64,000 nt of DNA, from assembly GCA_964590135.1 (NCBI GenBank), contig CAZPVX010000007.1:84666-148665 (forward strand), in the 5' to 3' direction. Source of the stretch: JBDHWI01 sp964590135. Lineage in GTDB: Bacteria; Chloroflexota; Anaerolineae; J036; Brachytrichaceae. The stretch's first letter is position 1. Every line of letters begins with the position of its first letter. The notes beneath the pieces were generated by a model that saw only the letters and a program-made list of their open reading frames with translations, made no database searches and had not been told where the DNA came from. The position numbers were made by a program, and so were the translations under genes. Positions 48,672-56,965 of this stretch are shown piece after piece.

Positions 48672-50366
48672 TCAAAGTGCGCGCTTGTTCATTCGCTCGA
48701 TCAGCAAGACGCTGAGTGCCGTGACGATCATCAACAGCGAACTCATGGCCAGCGCTTGCCCGTAATTTGCTGCGCCAGGCTGGCCGAGAAAGCGATAGAT
48801 CACCACCGGCATGGTGGGATATTCCGGCCGCGCAACCAACAGCGACGCGCCGAACTCGCCGAGCGAGATTGTGAATGCAAAGATGGCTGCGCCGATGAAA
48901 GGCGCAGCGAGCAGCGGCAAATCGACATGACGCAACACCTGCCACGCGGACGCGCCAAAACCGCGCGCAGCCTCGCGCAGTCGTGGATCGAAGGCGCGGA
49001 TCGCCGGCAGAATTGAGCGCACCACAAACGGCAGCGCGATCAGCGTGTGCGCCACTGGCAGCAAAATCACCGAAGTGCGCAATTCCAGCGGCGGTTGGTC
49101 AAACGCGACCAGGAAGCCCAGCCCCAGCGTGACGGCGCTCGTGCCGATTGGCAGCAGCAAAAGCGCTTCGAGCAGCGTCAATTTGCCGCGCGCGATGGCA
49201 TATGCCAGCGGCAACCCCAACCCCATCGACAGCGCTGCCGTGACCAGCGCGAACAGGAGCGAGTTGCGGATGGCGGCCAGTGGCGGCACAAAGAAAAATG
49301 CCCCGCGCGGGTTTTCATTCAGCGCGGCGTAGTAGCGCAGTGGATCACCCTCGAAGTTGAGCGAACGAAGGAACAGCGTGAACAGCGGCAGCATGAGCAG
49401 CACGACGATCATGCACAGGCTGCCGGCGACAAGACCCTTTGCGCCGAGCGTGGCCGGCGATTTGCGCAAATCGCCGGCGGGCTGCGCTTCCAGCGGGGTT
49501 GTTGCGCGTTGCTCCAGCCGCGTCGATGCCCAACTCACCAGCACGGTCACGATCATCTGCAAGATGGCGAGCGAGGTGGCGATGTCGAGCCGCAGCATCT
49601 GCGCAGTCTGGCGGTAGATCTCCACCTCGAGCGTGGCGAAGCGCGCCCCTCCCAGGATCAGCACCACGCCAAAGCTGGTGAAGGTGAACAAAAATGTGAG
49701 CGCGGCTGCAGCGCCGATCGCCGGCAACGCCATCGGCAAGGTCACATGCCAGAACGTCTGCCGGCGGTTGGCGCCCAGGTTCGCCGCCGCCTCTTCGATG
49801 CGCGGGTTGAACGATTCGAGAAATCCGCCGACCAGCCGCATCACCACTGCGACGTTGTAGAAGGCGTGCGCGATGAGGATGATGCTGAATGTGCCAGTGA
49901 GGGCGAGCGGTGGCTGGCCGAGGTTGAAGAGCGATTGCAGCGCTGTGTTCAGCGCGCCGCGCGGGCCGAGCAGCGCGCTGAATGCTGCGGCCACCACGAC
50001 GGTGGGCATGACGAATGGCACCATTGCGAGGACGCGAAAGAGGCGCTGGCCGGCAAAACGATATCGCGCAAAGACATAGGCTGCCGGCAGCCCCAGCGCG
50101 AGTGTGAGCATCGTGCTAAGCGTCGCCTGCCACAGCGTGAACAGGAGCACCTGCAGATACTGCGGATCACCGAAGACCGTCAACGGCGTCTCGCCACGGC
50201 TGATCTCGCTCGGCGTGAAGCTGACGCGCCCAATCTCAATCAGCGGCCAGACGAAGAACAGCGCAAAGAAGAGCAGCGCCGGCACTGACAAGAGAAGGTT
50301 GGAGAATGGAGATTGGAAGCCGCGCCCCTCCGATCTCGAATCTCTCGCCCCCAACCTCTCTTTCAT
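48672..50366 (-). CDS. thiP: Thiamine ABC transporter permease (ThiP-like)
   Basis: A 564-aa double permease. Two binding-protein-dependent permease halves with ~6 TM segments each. EAA motifs are EEAAANLGANRRQTFWHVTL in the first half and REAARGFGASAWQVLRHVDL in the second. Fused two-domain permeases serve thiamine (ThiP) and iron (FbpB) systems; the riboswitch and neighbours point to thiamine. ATGA overlap with the binding-protein gene. No ABC ATPase (ThiQ) lies next to it. Confidence 0.82.
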   Translation of the reverse strand: MKERLGARDSRSEGRGFQSPFSNLLLSVPALLFFALFFVWPLIEIGRVSFTPSEISRGETPLTVFGDPQYLQVLLFTLWQATLSTMLTLALGLPAAYVFARYRFAGQRLFRVLAMVPFVMPTVVVAAAFSALLGPRGALNTALQSLFNLGQPPLALTGTFSIILIAHAFYNVAVVMRLVGGFLESFNPRIEEAAANLGANRRQTFWHVTLPMALPAIGAAAALTFLFTFTSFGVVLILGGARFATLEVEIYRQTAQMLRLDIATSLAILQMIVTVLVSWASTRLEQRATTPLEAQPAGDLRKSPATLGAKGLVAGSLCMIVVLLMLPLFTLFLRSLNFEGDPLRYYAALNENPRGAFFFVPPLAAIRNSLLFALVTAALSMGLGLPLAYAIARGKLTLLEALLLLPIGTSAVTLGLGFLVAFDQPPLELRTSVILLPVAHTLIALPFVVRSILPAIRAFDPRLREAARGFGASAWQVLRHVDLPLLAAPFIGAAIFAFTISLGEFGASLLVARPEYPTMPVVIYRFLGQPGAANYGQALAMSSLLMIVTALSVLLIERMNKRAL

Positions 50367-51433
50367 TTGAGCACCAGTTTGTTCCACACCCCCAGCCATT
50401 GCTCGCGGCCGGCGTCGATCTGGCTGGGCGTGAGCGTGAAGGGCTGTGCAGCCGGCTGCGCAAACTTTACGAACACATCGGGCAGCGGCGTGCCGGGCTG
50501 CACGGGATACACGAACATTTGCAGCGGGATGTCGGCCTGAAAGGTTTGGCTGAGCATGAAGTCGATGAATCGCTCAGCCAGGGCGCGATTTTTGGCGCCC
50601 TTCAAGATGCCGGCGAATTCGATCTGCTCGAAGGCTGTGCTGGCGAGGTTGCCGGTGGGCGGCTCAGTCAGCTTGCCCTCGCTGAAAACCACTTCGGCAG
50701 CCGGGCTGGTGGCGTAGCTCACGACCAACGGGCGCGGCCCCTTGCCACTGCTGCCGCTGAATTGCGTGTAATACGCATCGCTCCAGTCGGGGCTGACGTA
50801 GACGTCATTCGTGCGCAGATCCTGCCAGAATTGCTGCCATGTGTAATCGCTGCCATCCGGAAAGGCGGCAATAGTGGCAAGCAGAAAGGCGAGACCGGGC
50901 GATGAGGTGGTTGGGTTTTGCACTACCAGCATGCCTTTCCATTTGGGATCAGCGAGTTCGCGCAGCGACGGCGGCGGCGTCAAGCCCTTCTCCTGCAGAA
51001 ATGCCTTGTCGTAGTTGATTACAACATGGCCGTAGTCCACCGGCAAGAGGCGATTTTCTCCGTCGAGCTTGAACTTGTCGGGAATGGTGGCAAGCGCCGG
51101 CGAGGCGTATGGCTCGAAGACGCCGGCGTTCAACGCGCGGCTGAGGAAAGTGTTGTCCACGCCAAACAGAACATCAGCCAGCGGCGCATCCTTGCTCAGA
51201 ATGGCCTTGTTCAGCATCGAGCCGGCGTCACCCGACTTCAGCACAGTCACCTTCGCGTTGTTCTCGCGCTCGAATTGCGCCAGCACGCTTTCGCTCACCG
51301 CGAAGCTGTCGTGGGTCATCACGGTCAACGTTTGCGCCTGCGCGCCGGCGGCCGGGGCAGTGTTTGTTTTCGCCGGCGGCGCAGCACACGCGACCAGCAT
51401 CAGAGCTATCACAGACAAAATGATCTTTTTCAT
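50363..51433 (-). CDS. thiB: Thiamine-binding lipoprotein (ThiB/TbpA-like)
   Basis: A 356-aa protein. Lipobox LMLVACAA, then LTVMTHDSFAVSESVLAQFE, the classic N-terminus of ThiB, followed by GDAGSMLNKAILSKDAPLAD, VPVDYG-like LLPVDYGHVVINYDK and TSSPGLAFLLATIAAFPDG. It binds thiamine or its phosphates outside the membrane and delivers it to ThiP. Coupled to thiP by ATGA overlap. Confidence 0.87.
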   Translation of the reverse strand: MKKIILSVIALMLVACAAPPAKTNTAPAAGAQAQTLTVMTHDSFAVSESVLAQFERENNAKVTVLKSGDAGSMLNKAILSKDAPLADVLFGVDNTFLSRALNAGVFEPYASPALATIPDKFKLDGENRLLPVDYGHVVINYDKAFLQEKGLTPPPSLRELADPKWKGMLVVQNPTTSSPGLAFLLATIAAFPDGSDYTWQQFWQDLRTNDVYVSPDWSDAYYTQFSGSSGKGPRPLVVSYATSPAAEVVFSEGKLTEPPTGNLASTAFEQIEFAGILKGAKNRALAERFIDFMLSQTFQADIPLQMFVYPVQPGTPLPDVFVKFAQPAAQPFTLTPSQIDAGREQWLGVWNKLVLK

Positions 51434-51472
51434 GGTTTCTTCTTGCGACAATGCAACGCGCTTTACAGTGCA

Positions 51473-52162
51473 TCACCCAATCTCACCTTCCGTCATCACG
51501 CACAGCAACATGCCAGCGCTCAAAGCCACATGTGCTTCATCGGCCAGCATCACATTGCTGACGCCGCGCGCCGGCCCCACAAACAGCGATTCATCGCGCA
51601 GCGGATATTCGAGGCCGGCGGTCGTGATGCCATGCGCGTCACCACCGAAGGGCAGCAGTGAAACTGTGTCGCCGGCGCTGCCGCGCAGATGCGCTGTCGT
51701 CTCGCCATCGCGCGCATCGATGAGAAACAGACGCTCGTTGCCGTGCGCCAGCATGGTGCGCGCACCCTTCAGCGCCGGCATTGCCAGCAGCAGCATGTTC
51801 GCCAACTCGTGATCGATCCGCCCGCCCATCGCGCCGAGGATGATGATCTCTCTGCCCGCATTCGCAGTCTCTCTCCCTGATGAAGAGGGGAGTGAGACGG
51901 CCATGGTCAAGGCGAGTTCGAGATCGGTTTCGTCCTTGTGCGTGGGGTGGCGATGCAGTGTTGCGCCGCGCCGCTGCAGTTCGATCAATTCGGCTTCTGC
52001 AAGCGAGTCGAAATCGCCGATGACATGCTGTGGCGCAAGGCCGAGCGCAAGCGCTGCTCGCGCTCCGCCGTCGGCGCACAAGAGCAAATTGCCGGCGCGC
52101 AACCAACGATCGATGTCGCGTTGCGCCGGCGGGGCGCCATTGGCAATGATCACAATTCGCAT
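51473..52162 (-). CDS. Thiamine pyrophosphokinase
   Basis: A 229-aa protein. CADGGARAALALGLAPQHVI with GDFDSL, HKDETDLELAL and ILGAMGGRIDHELANMLLL are the TPK substrate and ATP sites. It makes thiamine diphosphate directly from imported thiamine. A CTCTCCC-type repeat adds SLPSSSGRETANAGR between two core segments without breaking the frame. First gene of the riboswitch-controlled operon. Confidence 0.9.
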   Translation of the reverse strand: MRIVIIANGAPPAQRDIDRWLRAGNLLLCADGGARAALALGLAPQHVIGDFDSLAEAELIELQRRGATLHRHPTHKDETDLELALTMAVSLPSSSGRETANAGREIIILGAMGGRIDHELANMLLLAMPALKGARTMLAHGNERLFLIDARDGETTAHLRGSAGDTVSLLPFGGDAHGITTAGLEYPLRDESLFVGPARGVSNVMLADEAHVALSAGMLLCVMTEGEIG

Positions 52163-52223
52163 AGTTCACAATGCTCGGCGAGTCGTGTCTTTGCTCCCTC
52201 CAGCCTGCGCGCGCTGGTGTGGG

Positions 52224-52373
52224 AGAAAAACAAAATTCCCGCATGATGGGTCATGCGGGATGGAAATTGTGCGATCGCGTTGCGCTCCCTCCGCTGGCAT
52301 GATCCAGATCAGGTTTCAAGGGTCGGCATCGGAATGGATGCCCTCTCAGCCCGCGTCCGCGGACTCCCCATCA
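52224..52373 (-). promoter_or_regulatory. TPP (THI-box) riboswitch with terminator
   Basis: Read leftward, the aptamer (52373-52282) contains GGGGAGTCC, CTGAGAGGG, then ACCCTTGAAACCTGATCTGG, ATCATGCCAGCGGAGGGAGC, the conserved TPP-aptamer core. About 25 nt later, CCCGCATGA / TCATGCGGG (52238-52259) forms a 9-bp hairpin followed by AATTTTGTTTTT. So TPP should terminate transcription before the thiamine uptake operon. TATAAT (52457-52462) read leftward is the likely -10. Confidence 0.93.
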
Positions 52374-52498
52374 CTTCTTCAGTTCTGCAATTGGTCATTT
52401 GTGAATGGCTTGCAGGCGCTGATGGCGACCAGTTGCCAACCACAAATTGCGGCTGGATTATAGCGAACGTTTCTTTGTTCCTGCGCGCGGTCGTTGAA

Positions 52499-53125
52499 TC
52501 AATCTGTGCTGCACAGGATGACGCGCGCTGGGGCTGCGTCGTTGCCGACGATGCGCAGCGGCAGCGCGATCAGCTCATACGCGCCGTCCGGAACGCCGGC
52601 CAGGCACAGGTTCTCCATGATGATGACGTTGCCGCGCAGGAAAGCCTTGTGCGCCGGCAAATCGCGACTGGCCGCAGGGTCGACCGAGGGCGCGTCGGTG
52701 CCGATCAGCCGGCAGCCGCGCTCACCCAACCAGGTCGCTGCCGCCGGCTCGAAACAGACGAAATCTGGTTGCCACACATCATTTGGCGTGTCGCTGGCGC
52801 GGGTGTGAATGAGCAGGCGCGTAAACGGCATGTCACCCAGCGCAGCCTGCAGATCGTCAGGAGTGATGGCTTCCGGCACAGTCAGCGTGATCACCCGCGC
52901 CGGCCCGATCAACACATCGAGGCTTACAGCGTCGATGCCGGCTTGATCGTCGGCGTAGTGCAGCGGCGCATCGATGTGTGTGCCAGCGTGTGCGCTCATG
53001 GTGATCGCAGTGACGTTGCACGAATCGCCGGCCTTCATCTGCAGAACCGGCGTGATGGCGACCGCTGTGTCGCCGGGGAAGACAGCGGTGCGTGGTGTGA
53101 GCAGGCGGGTGATGTCGTAGCGCAT
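52499..53125 (-). CDS. kynB: Kynurenine formamidase / cyclase family
   Basis: A 208-aa protein. HAGTHIDAPLHYADD is the HxGTHxDxPxH metal motif of the cyclase/KynB family; RLLIHTRASDTPNDVW and GTDAPSVDPAASRDLPAHKA complete the active site. Length and order fit bacterial KynB (N-formylkynurenine to kynurenine). TACGCT lies 6 nt before the ATG at 53125, which I prefer to the ATG two codons upstream. kynU lies 1.6 kb away. Confidence 0.87.
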   Translation of the reverse strand: MRYDITRLLTPRTAVFPGDTAVAITPVLQMKAGDSCNVTAITMSAHAGTHIDAPLHYADDQAGIDAVSLDVLIGPARVITLTVPEAITPDDLQAALGDMPFTRLLIHTRASDTPNDVWQPDFVCFEPAAATWLGERGCRLIGTDAPSVDPAASRDLPAHKAFLRGNVIIMENLCLAGVPDGAYELIALPLRIVGNDAAPARVILCSTD

Positions 53126-53159
53126 GGGCATAGCGTAGCACTACAATTCCTCAAACATC

Positions 53160-54527
53160 ATGGCTCATCCTCTGATCAACCCCATATTTCAAGATCTGTG
53201 CAGTCGCGTCGTCACATTGATGGAGCACCTGAAAGTGCCAGGCGTCAGCATCGGCGTGTGGCACGCCGGCGAGGAGCAGACCGCCGGATTTGGCGTGACC
53301 CACATCGACCACCCGCAGCCGGTCACGCCGGAGACGCTCTTTCAAATCGGCTCGATCAGCAAGACTTTCGCCGGCACGGCCGTCATGCGGCTGGTCGAAC
53401 AGGGCAAGGTTTCGCTTGATGCGCCGGTGAAGACCTATGTGCCAGAGTTGAAGCTGCAAGACGCGCAGGCCGAGGCGAAGGTTTCACTGCGGCACTTGCT
53501 GTCGCACACCGCCGGCTGGCTCGGCGATTATTTCAACGACTTTGGGTTTGGGGATGACGCGGTGGCGACATATGTGCAGCACATGGCCGACCTGCCGCAG
53601 TGGACGCCGCTCGGTGCGCTGTTCTCCTACAACAACGCCGGCTTTTCGTTGATCGGTCGCGTCATCGAAAAAGTCACCCAACAATCGTTTGAGGATGCCA
53701 TGCAGCAATTGGTGTTTGACCCGCTTGGGCTGAACAGGGCGTTTTTCTTCCCCTGGGACGTGATGCTGCACCGGTTCGCGGTGGGTCACACAGCCAGCTA
53801 TAGCGATGATCAGCCGGTGAAAGTGGCGGCGCCATGGGCGATCGGGCGTGCCGCTCATCCAATGGGCGGCGTGATCACCAACGTCGTGTCACTGCTGCGC
53901 TATGCGCGCTTTCACATGGGTGATGGCGAAGGTGTGCTGTCGCCGGAATCCATTCATGCCATGCAGCAGCCGCAGGTGCAATCGAACATGGTCGGCGAGT
54001 GGCGCGGGTTGAGCTGGATGCTGCGGGATGTGGGGCCGGCGCGCATCGTCTGTCATGGCGGTGCAACACATGGACAGACAGCGACCTTCCAGATCTGCCC
54101 ACAGCATCGATTCGCCATCACGCTGTTGACCAACTCTGATCGCGGCAGCGAACTGAATGGCGCGATTGTGAAAGAGGCGCTGAAACTCTATCTGAATGCA
54201 GAAGCGGCGCAGCCGGCCTATGTGGAGATGGACGCGTCGGCGCTGGCGGAGTTCACCGGCAGCTATCGCGCGCCAGAAAATGACCTGGTGTTGACAACGG
54301 ATGATGCCGGCGGCCTGTGGATGGACATCATCCCGCGCGGCGGCTTCCCCAAGCCCGATTCACCGCCCGGGCCGAAGGCGCCACCCTGCCACATCCGCTT
54401 TGCCAATCGCAACCTGGCGTATGTCCTTGACGGCCCGGCGAAGGGCAGCACGGTGGAGATTCTGCGCGACGAAGCCGGCGGCATTGCATGGGTGCGCGTC
54501 GGCGGTCGCGTTCACAAGCGAATGTGA
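53160..54527 (+). CDS. Class C beta-lactamase-family serine hydrolase
   Basis: A 455-aa protein. SxxK motif GSISKTF (~residues 63-69), YxN motif FSYNNAGFSLIG, and HGGATHG as the KTG-like triad near the end of the domain. The last ~110 residues are a separate lipocalin-like beta domain often found in esterase or peptidase members. It probably hydrolyses esters, amides or D-amino peptides rather than antibiotics. It has no signal peptide, so it is cytoplasmic. Confidence 0.85.
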   Translation: MAHPLINPIFQDLCSRVVTLMEHLKVPGVSIGVWHAGEEQTAGFGVTHIDHPQPVTPETLFQIGSISKTFAGTAVMRLVEQGKVSLDAPVKTYVPELKLQDAQAEAKVSLRHLLSHTAGWLGDYFNDFGFGDDAVATYVQHMADLPQWTPLGALFSYNNAGFSLIGRVIEKVTQQSFEDAMQQLVFDPLGLNRAFFFPWDVMLHRFAVGHTASYSDDQPVKVAAPWAIGRAAHPMGGVITNVVSLLRYARFHMGDGEGVLSPESIHAMQQPQVQSNMVGEWRGLSWMLRDVGPARIVCHGGATHGQTATFQICPQHRFAITLLTNSDRGSELNGAIVKEALKLYLNAEAAQPAYVEMDASALAEFTGSYRAPENDLVLTTDDAGGLWMDIIPRGGFPKPDSPPGPKAPPCHIRFANRNLAYVLDGPAKGSTVEILRDEAGGIAWVRVGGRVHKRM

Positions 54528-54535
54528 TGGGTGAG

Positions 54536-54567
54536 CTGGCCACACACCCGCGCAGGTGTGCGGCCAG
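54536..54567. terminator. Hairpin between convergent genes
   Basis: CTGGCCACACACC (54536-54548) pairs with GGTGTGCGGCCAG (54555-54567) at 12 of 13 positions, with a 6-nt loop. No U-tract. Its place between two converging genes suggests a terminator. Confidence 0.5.
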
Positions 54568-54568
54568 G

Positions 54569-54691
54569 CTAGGAAATCAAGCTGAGCAGCAGCAGCGCCA
54601 ATAAAACGATGATGCTGGCGCCGGCGAAGGCAGTAACCGGGTTGTTGCGTAGAAAGCCGGCGATGCTTCTATTCGATGATGTCTTGATCAT
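54569..54691 (-). CDS. 40-aa single-pass membrane protein
   Basis: Encodes MIKTSSNRSIAGFLRNNPVT followed by a hydrophobic helix (AFAGASIIVLLALLLLSLIS). GAGGGG lies 8 nt before the ATG. The layout recalls the N-terminus of OppC/DppC-type permeases, but the frame ends after one helix. Divergent from kynU. It could be a real microprotein or a permease remnant. Confidence 0.5.
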   Translation of the reverse strand: MIKTSSNRSIAGFLRNNPVTAFAGASIIVLLALLLLSLIS

Positions 54692-54711
54692 TGTGGTCCC
54701 CTCGACAAAAT

Positions 54712-55926
54712 ATGACCCCAAACCATCCATTCAAACATGCGCTGATGCAAAAGGATGCGCGCGACCCACTGTATGCATTTCGTGCGCGTTTTCTACTGGA
54801 CGAAAGTCTTGTTTATCTCGATGGCAACTCGCTCGGCCCTCTGCCAAAGACGACGCCGGCGCGGTTGGCGCAGGTGGCGCAGCGCGAATGGGGCGAAGGG
54901 CTGATTCGCAGCTGGAACAGCGCCGGCTGGATTGATCTGCCGCAGCGCATTGGCGACAAGATTGCACGACTGATTGGCGCAGACGCCGGCGAAGTGATCG
55001 TCGCAGATTCCACGTCGATCAACCTGTTCAAGACGCTGGCGGCGGCGCTGAAGTTGAACGCCGGCCGGCGCGTCATCCTCTCGCAGCGCGACAACTTTCC
55101 GACTGACCTCTACATGGCGCAGGGTTTGATTGACTTGACCGGCGCGCACACGCTGCGCCTGGTCGAGGTTGAGGACATCGCAGCGGCCATCGACGAAGAC
55201 ACCGCCGTTGTGATGCTGACGCACGTGAATTACCGCACTGGCGCGATGCACGATATGGACACCCTCACGCAGGCGGCCCATGCAAAGGGCGCGCTGGTGA
55301 TCTGGGATCTGGCGCATTCGGCCGGCGCAGTGCCGGTGATGCTGAATGCAGCGCAGGCCGATTTTGCTGTTGGCTGTGGCTACAAATACCTGAATGGCGG
55401 GCCGGGCGCGCCGGCGTTTGTATTCGTGGCGCGCCGGCATCAGCCGGAGTTCGCGCAGCCGCTTTCAGGCTGGCTCAGTCACGCAAATCCGTTTGCATTC
55501 GATGCGACGTATGCGCCGGCGGATGGCATCCTGCGGGCGCTGTGCGGCACGCCGGCGGTGCTGAGCATGGCAGCGCTGGAAGTCGGCGTCGACCTCATGC
55601 TCGAAGCGGACATGGGCTTGCTGCGCGAAAAGTCGCTGCAGTTGGTCGATGAGTTCATCGCGCTGGCGGAGCAGCGCTGCAGCCGGCATGACTTGACATT
55701 GGTGACGCCACGCGAGCACGCCCTGCGCGGCAGCCAGGTGTGCTTCACACATCCGCAGGCGTTCAGCGTCATGCAAGCGCTGATCGCGCAAGGCGTGATC
55801 GGCGATTTCCGCGCGCCGGACATTTTGCGCTTCGGGTTCGCCCCGCTGTATGTGCGCCATGTCGACGTGTGGAATGCGGTGGATGCGTTGGCGCGCATCC
55901 TGAATGCGCGCTCGTCCTTCAGGTGA
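54712..55926 (+). CDS. kynU: Kynureninase
   Basis: A 404-aa PLP enzyme of the fold-type I family: VYLDGNSLGPLPK near the N-terminus, GWIDLPQRIGDKIARLIGAD, VADSTSINLFKTLAAAL, HVNYRTGAMHDMD, WDLAHSAGAVPV (PLP Asp), CGYKYLNGGPGAPAFVFV (Schiff-base Lys), and ILRFGFAPLYV at the end. It cleaves kynurenine to anthranilate and alanine, working with KynB in tryptophan breakdown. Full length. Confidence 0.93.
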   Translation: MTPNHPFKHALMQKDARDPLYAFRARFLLDESLVYLDGNSLGPLPKTTPARLAQVAQREWGEGLIRSWNSAGWIDLPQRIGDKIARLIGADAGEVIVADSTSINLFKTLAAALKLNAGRRVILSQRDNFPTDLYMAQGLIDLTGAHTLRLVEVEDIAAAIDEDTAVVMLTHVNYRTGAMHDMDTLTQAAHAKGALVIWDLAHSAGAVPVMLNAAQADFAVGCGYKYLNGGPGAPAFVFVARRHQPEFAQPLSGWLSHANPFAFDATYAPADGILRALCGTPAVLSMAALEVGVDLMLEADMGLLREKSLQLVDEFIALAEQRCSRHDLTLVTPREHALRGSQVCFTHPQAFSVMQALIAQGVIGDFRAPDILRFGFAPLYVRHVDVWNAVDALARILNARSSFR

Positions 55927-55940
55927 TAACATTCCCTGCA

Positions 55941-56657
55941 ATGGCGATGACTGGAACAGACATCATTGTGCGCGCCGACAACGTGGAGCGCGTGTATGGC
56001 AGCGGCGACAACAAGGTGTATGCCCTGCGCGGCATTTCGTTTCAGGTGCCGGCGGGTCGCTTCGTCGCGCTGAAGGGGCGCAGCGGCAGCGGCAAGACCA
56101 CGCTGATCAATTGCATCGGCGGATTGGACAAGCCGACCAGCGGCGATGTTTCTCTGTTCGGCCAGTCAATCAAGAACTACAACGAGCAGCAGATGACTGA
56201 GCTGCGCCGGCACAAGATCGGCTTCATCTTTCAGTCGTTCTCGCTTGTGCCGACCTTCACCGCGTTTGAAAATGTCGAGTTGTCGCTGCGGCTGGCCGGC
56301 GCCGGCTACAAGGAGCGCAACCGCCGCGCGCAGGAATGCCTGGATCTCGTGGGCGTGGGCAAATGGGCCAAACACATGCCCTTCGAGATGAGTGGCGGCC
56401 AGCAACAGCGCGTCGCCATAGCCCGCGCGCTCGCCAACTCCCCGCAATTGATTCTGGCCGACGAGCCGACCGGTGAATTGGATAGCCACACCGCGCGGCA
56501 AGTGCTGGGCCTGTTGCGCGATCTTGCGCACCAGCAGAACGTCGCCATCCTCATGGCCACGCACGACCCGCTCAGCATCGAATATGCCGACCAGGTGCTG
56601 GATCTGAAAGACGGCACGGTGGACGCGGTGATCGGGAAGCCGGCGATGGCGGCGTAG
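55941..56657 (+). CDS. ABC transporter ATPase (MacB/LolD-like)
   Basis: A 238-aa protein. Walker A GRSGSGKTT, Q-loop FIFQSFSLVPTFTAFENV, signature MSGGQQQRVAIARA, Walker B LILADEPTGELDS, H-loop ATHD. VERVYGSGDNKVYALRGISF is typical of the MacB/LolD group. TAACAT (55927-55932) ends 8 nt before the ATG, at the end of kynU. No matching permease is adjacent, and a link to the ATPase-less thiamine system is possible but unlikely by family. Confidence 0.88.
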   Translation: MAMTGTDIIVRADNVERVYGSGDNKVYALRGISFQVPAGRFVALKGRSGSGKTTLINCIGGLDKPTSGDVSLFGQSIKNYNEQQMTELRRHKIGFIFQSFSLVPTFTAFENVELSLRLAGAGYKERNRRAQECLDLVGVGKWAKHMPFEMSGGQQQRVAIARALANSPQLILADEPTGELDSHTARQVLGLLRDLAHQQNVAILMATHDPLSIEYADQVLDLKDGTVDAVIGKPAMAA

Positions 56658-56965
56658 CAAAGTGTCAACAGCGCCCTGATGCGCGTACAATCGCAGATCG
56701 TTTTGGTCGTTGCCGTATTTTTGCGACTGCAAAGCCAAACGTCATGGCTTGCATCTGCATTCTATTGCGCTGACGGCATCAAGCGGATTCATTTGCAGAC
56801 ATGGCAAACCACTCAGTCAGGATGATAAGGTTCGGCAGGTGATTGTTTAATGAGAGTTGCCGGCTCGCTCCGTAAAACGCAATTACACTATCGATCGCTG
56901 TGTGATGAATGCGCCATTCAACCGCATTGGAATCATCATTCGACTACATCGTTGATTGAGAGCGT
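56658..56965. other. 308-bp non-coding gap before the M4 protease gene
   Basis: No ORF longer than a few dozen codons with a start signal. AT content is higher than in surrounding genes. No strong hairpin, repeat or canonical promoter stands out; it presumably carries the protease promoter. Confidence 0.5.

Noticed and set aside
49047..50288. 413-codon rightward ORF opposite thiP
   Set aside because: Gln/Arg/His-rich shadow of the permease gene; no start signal.
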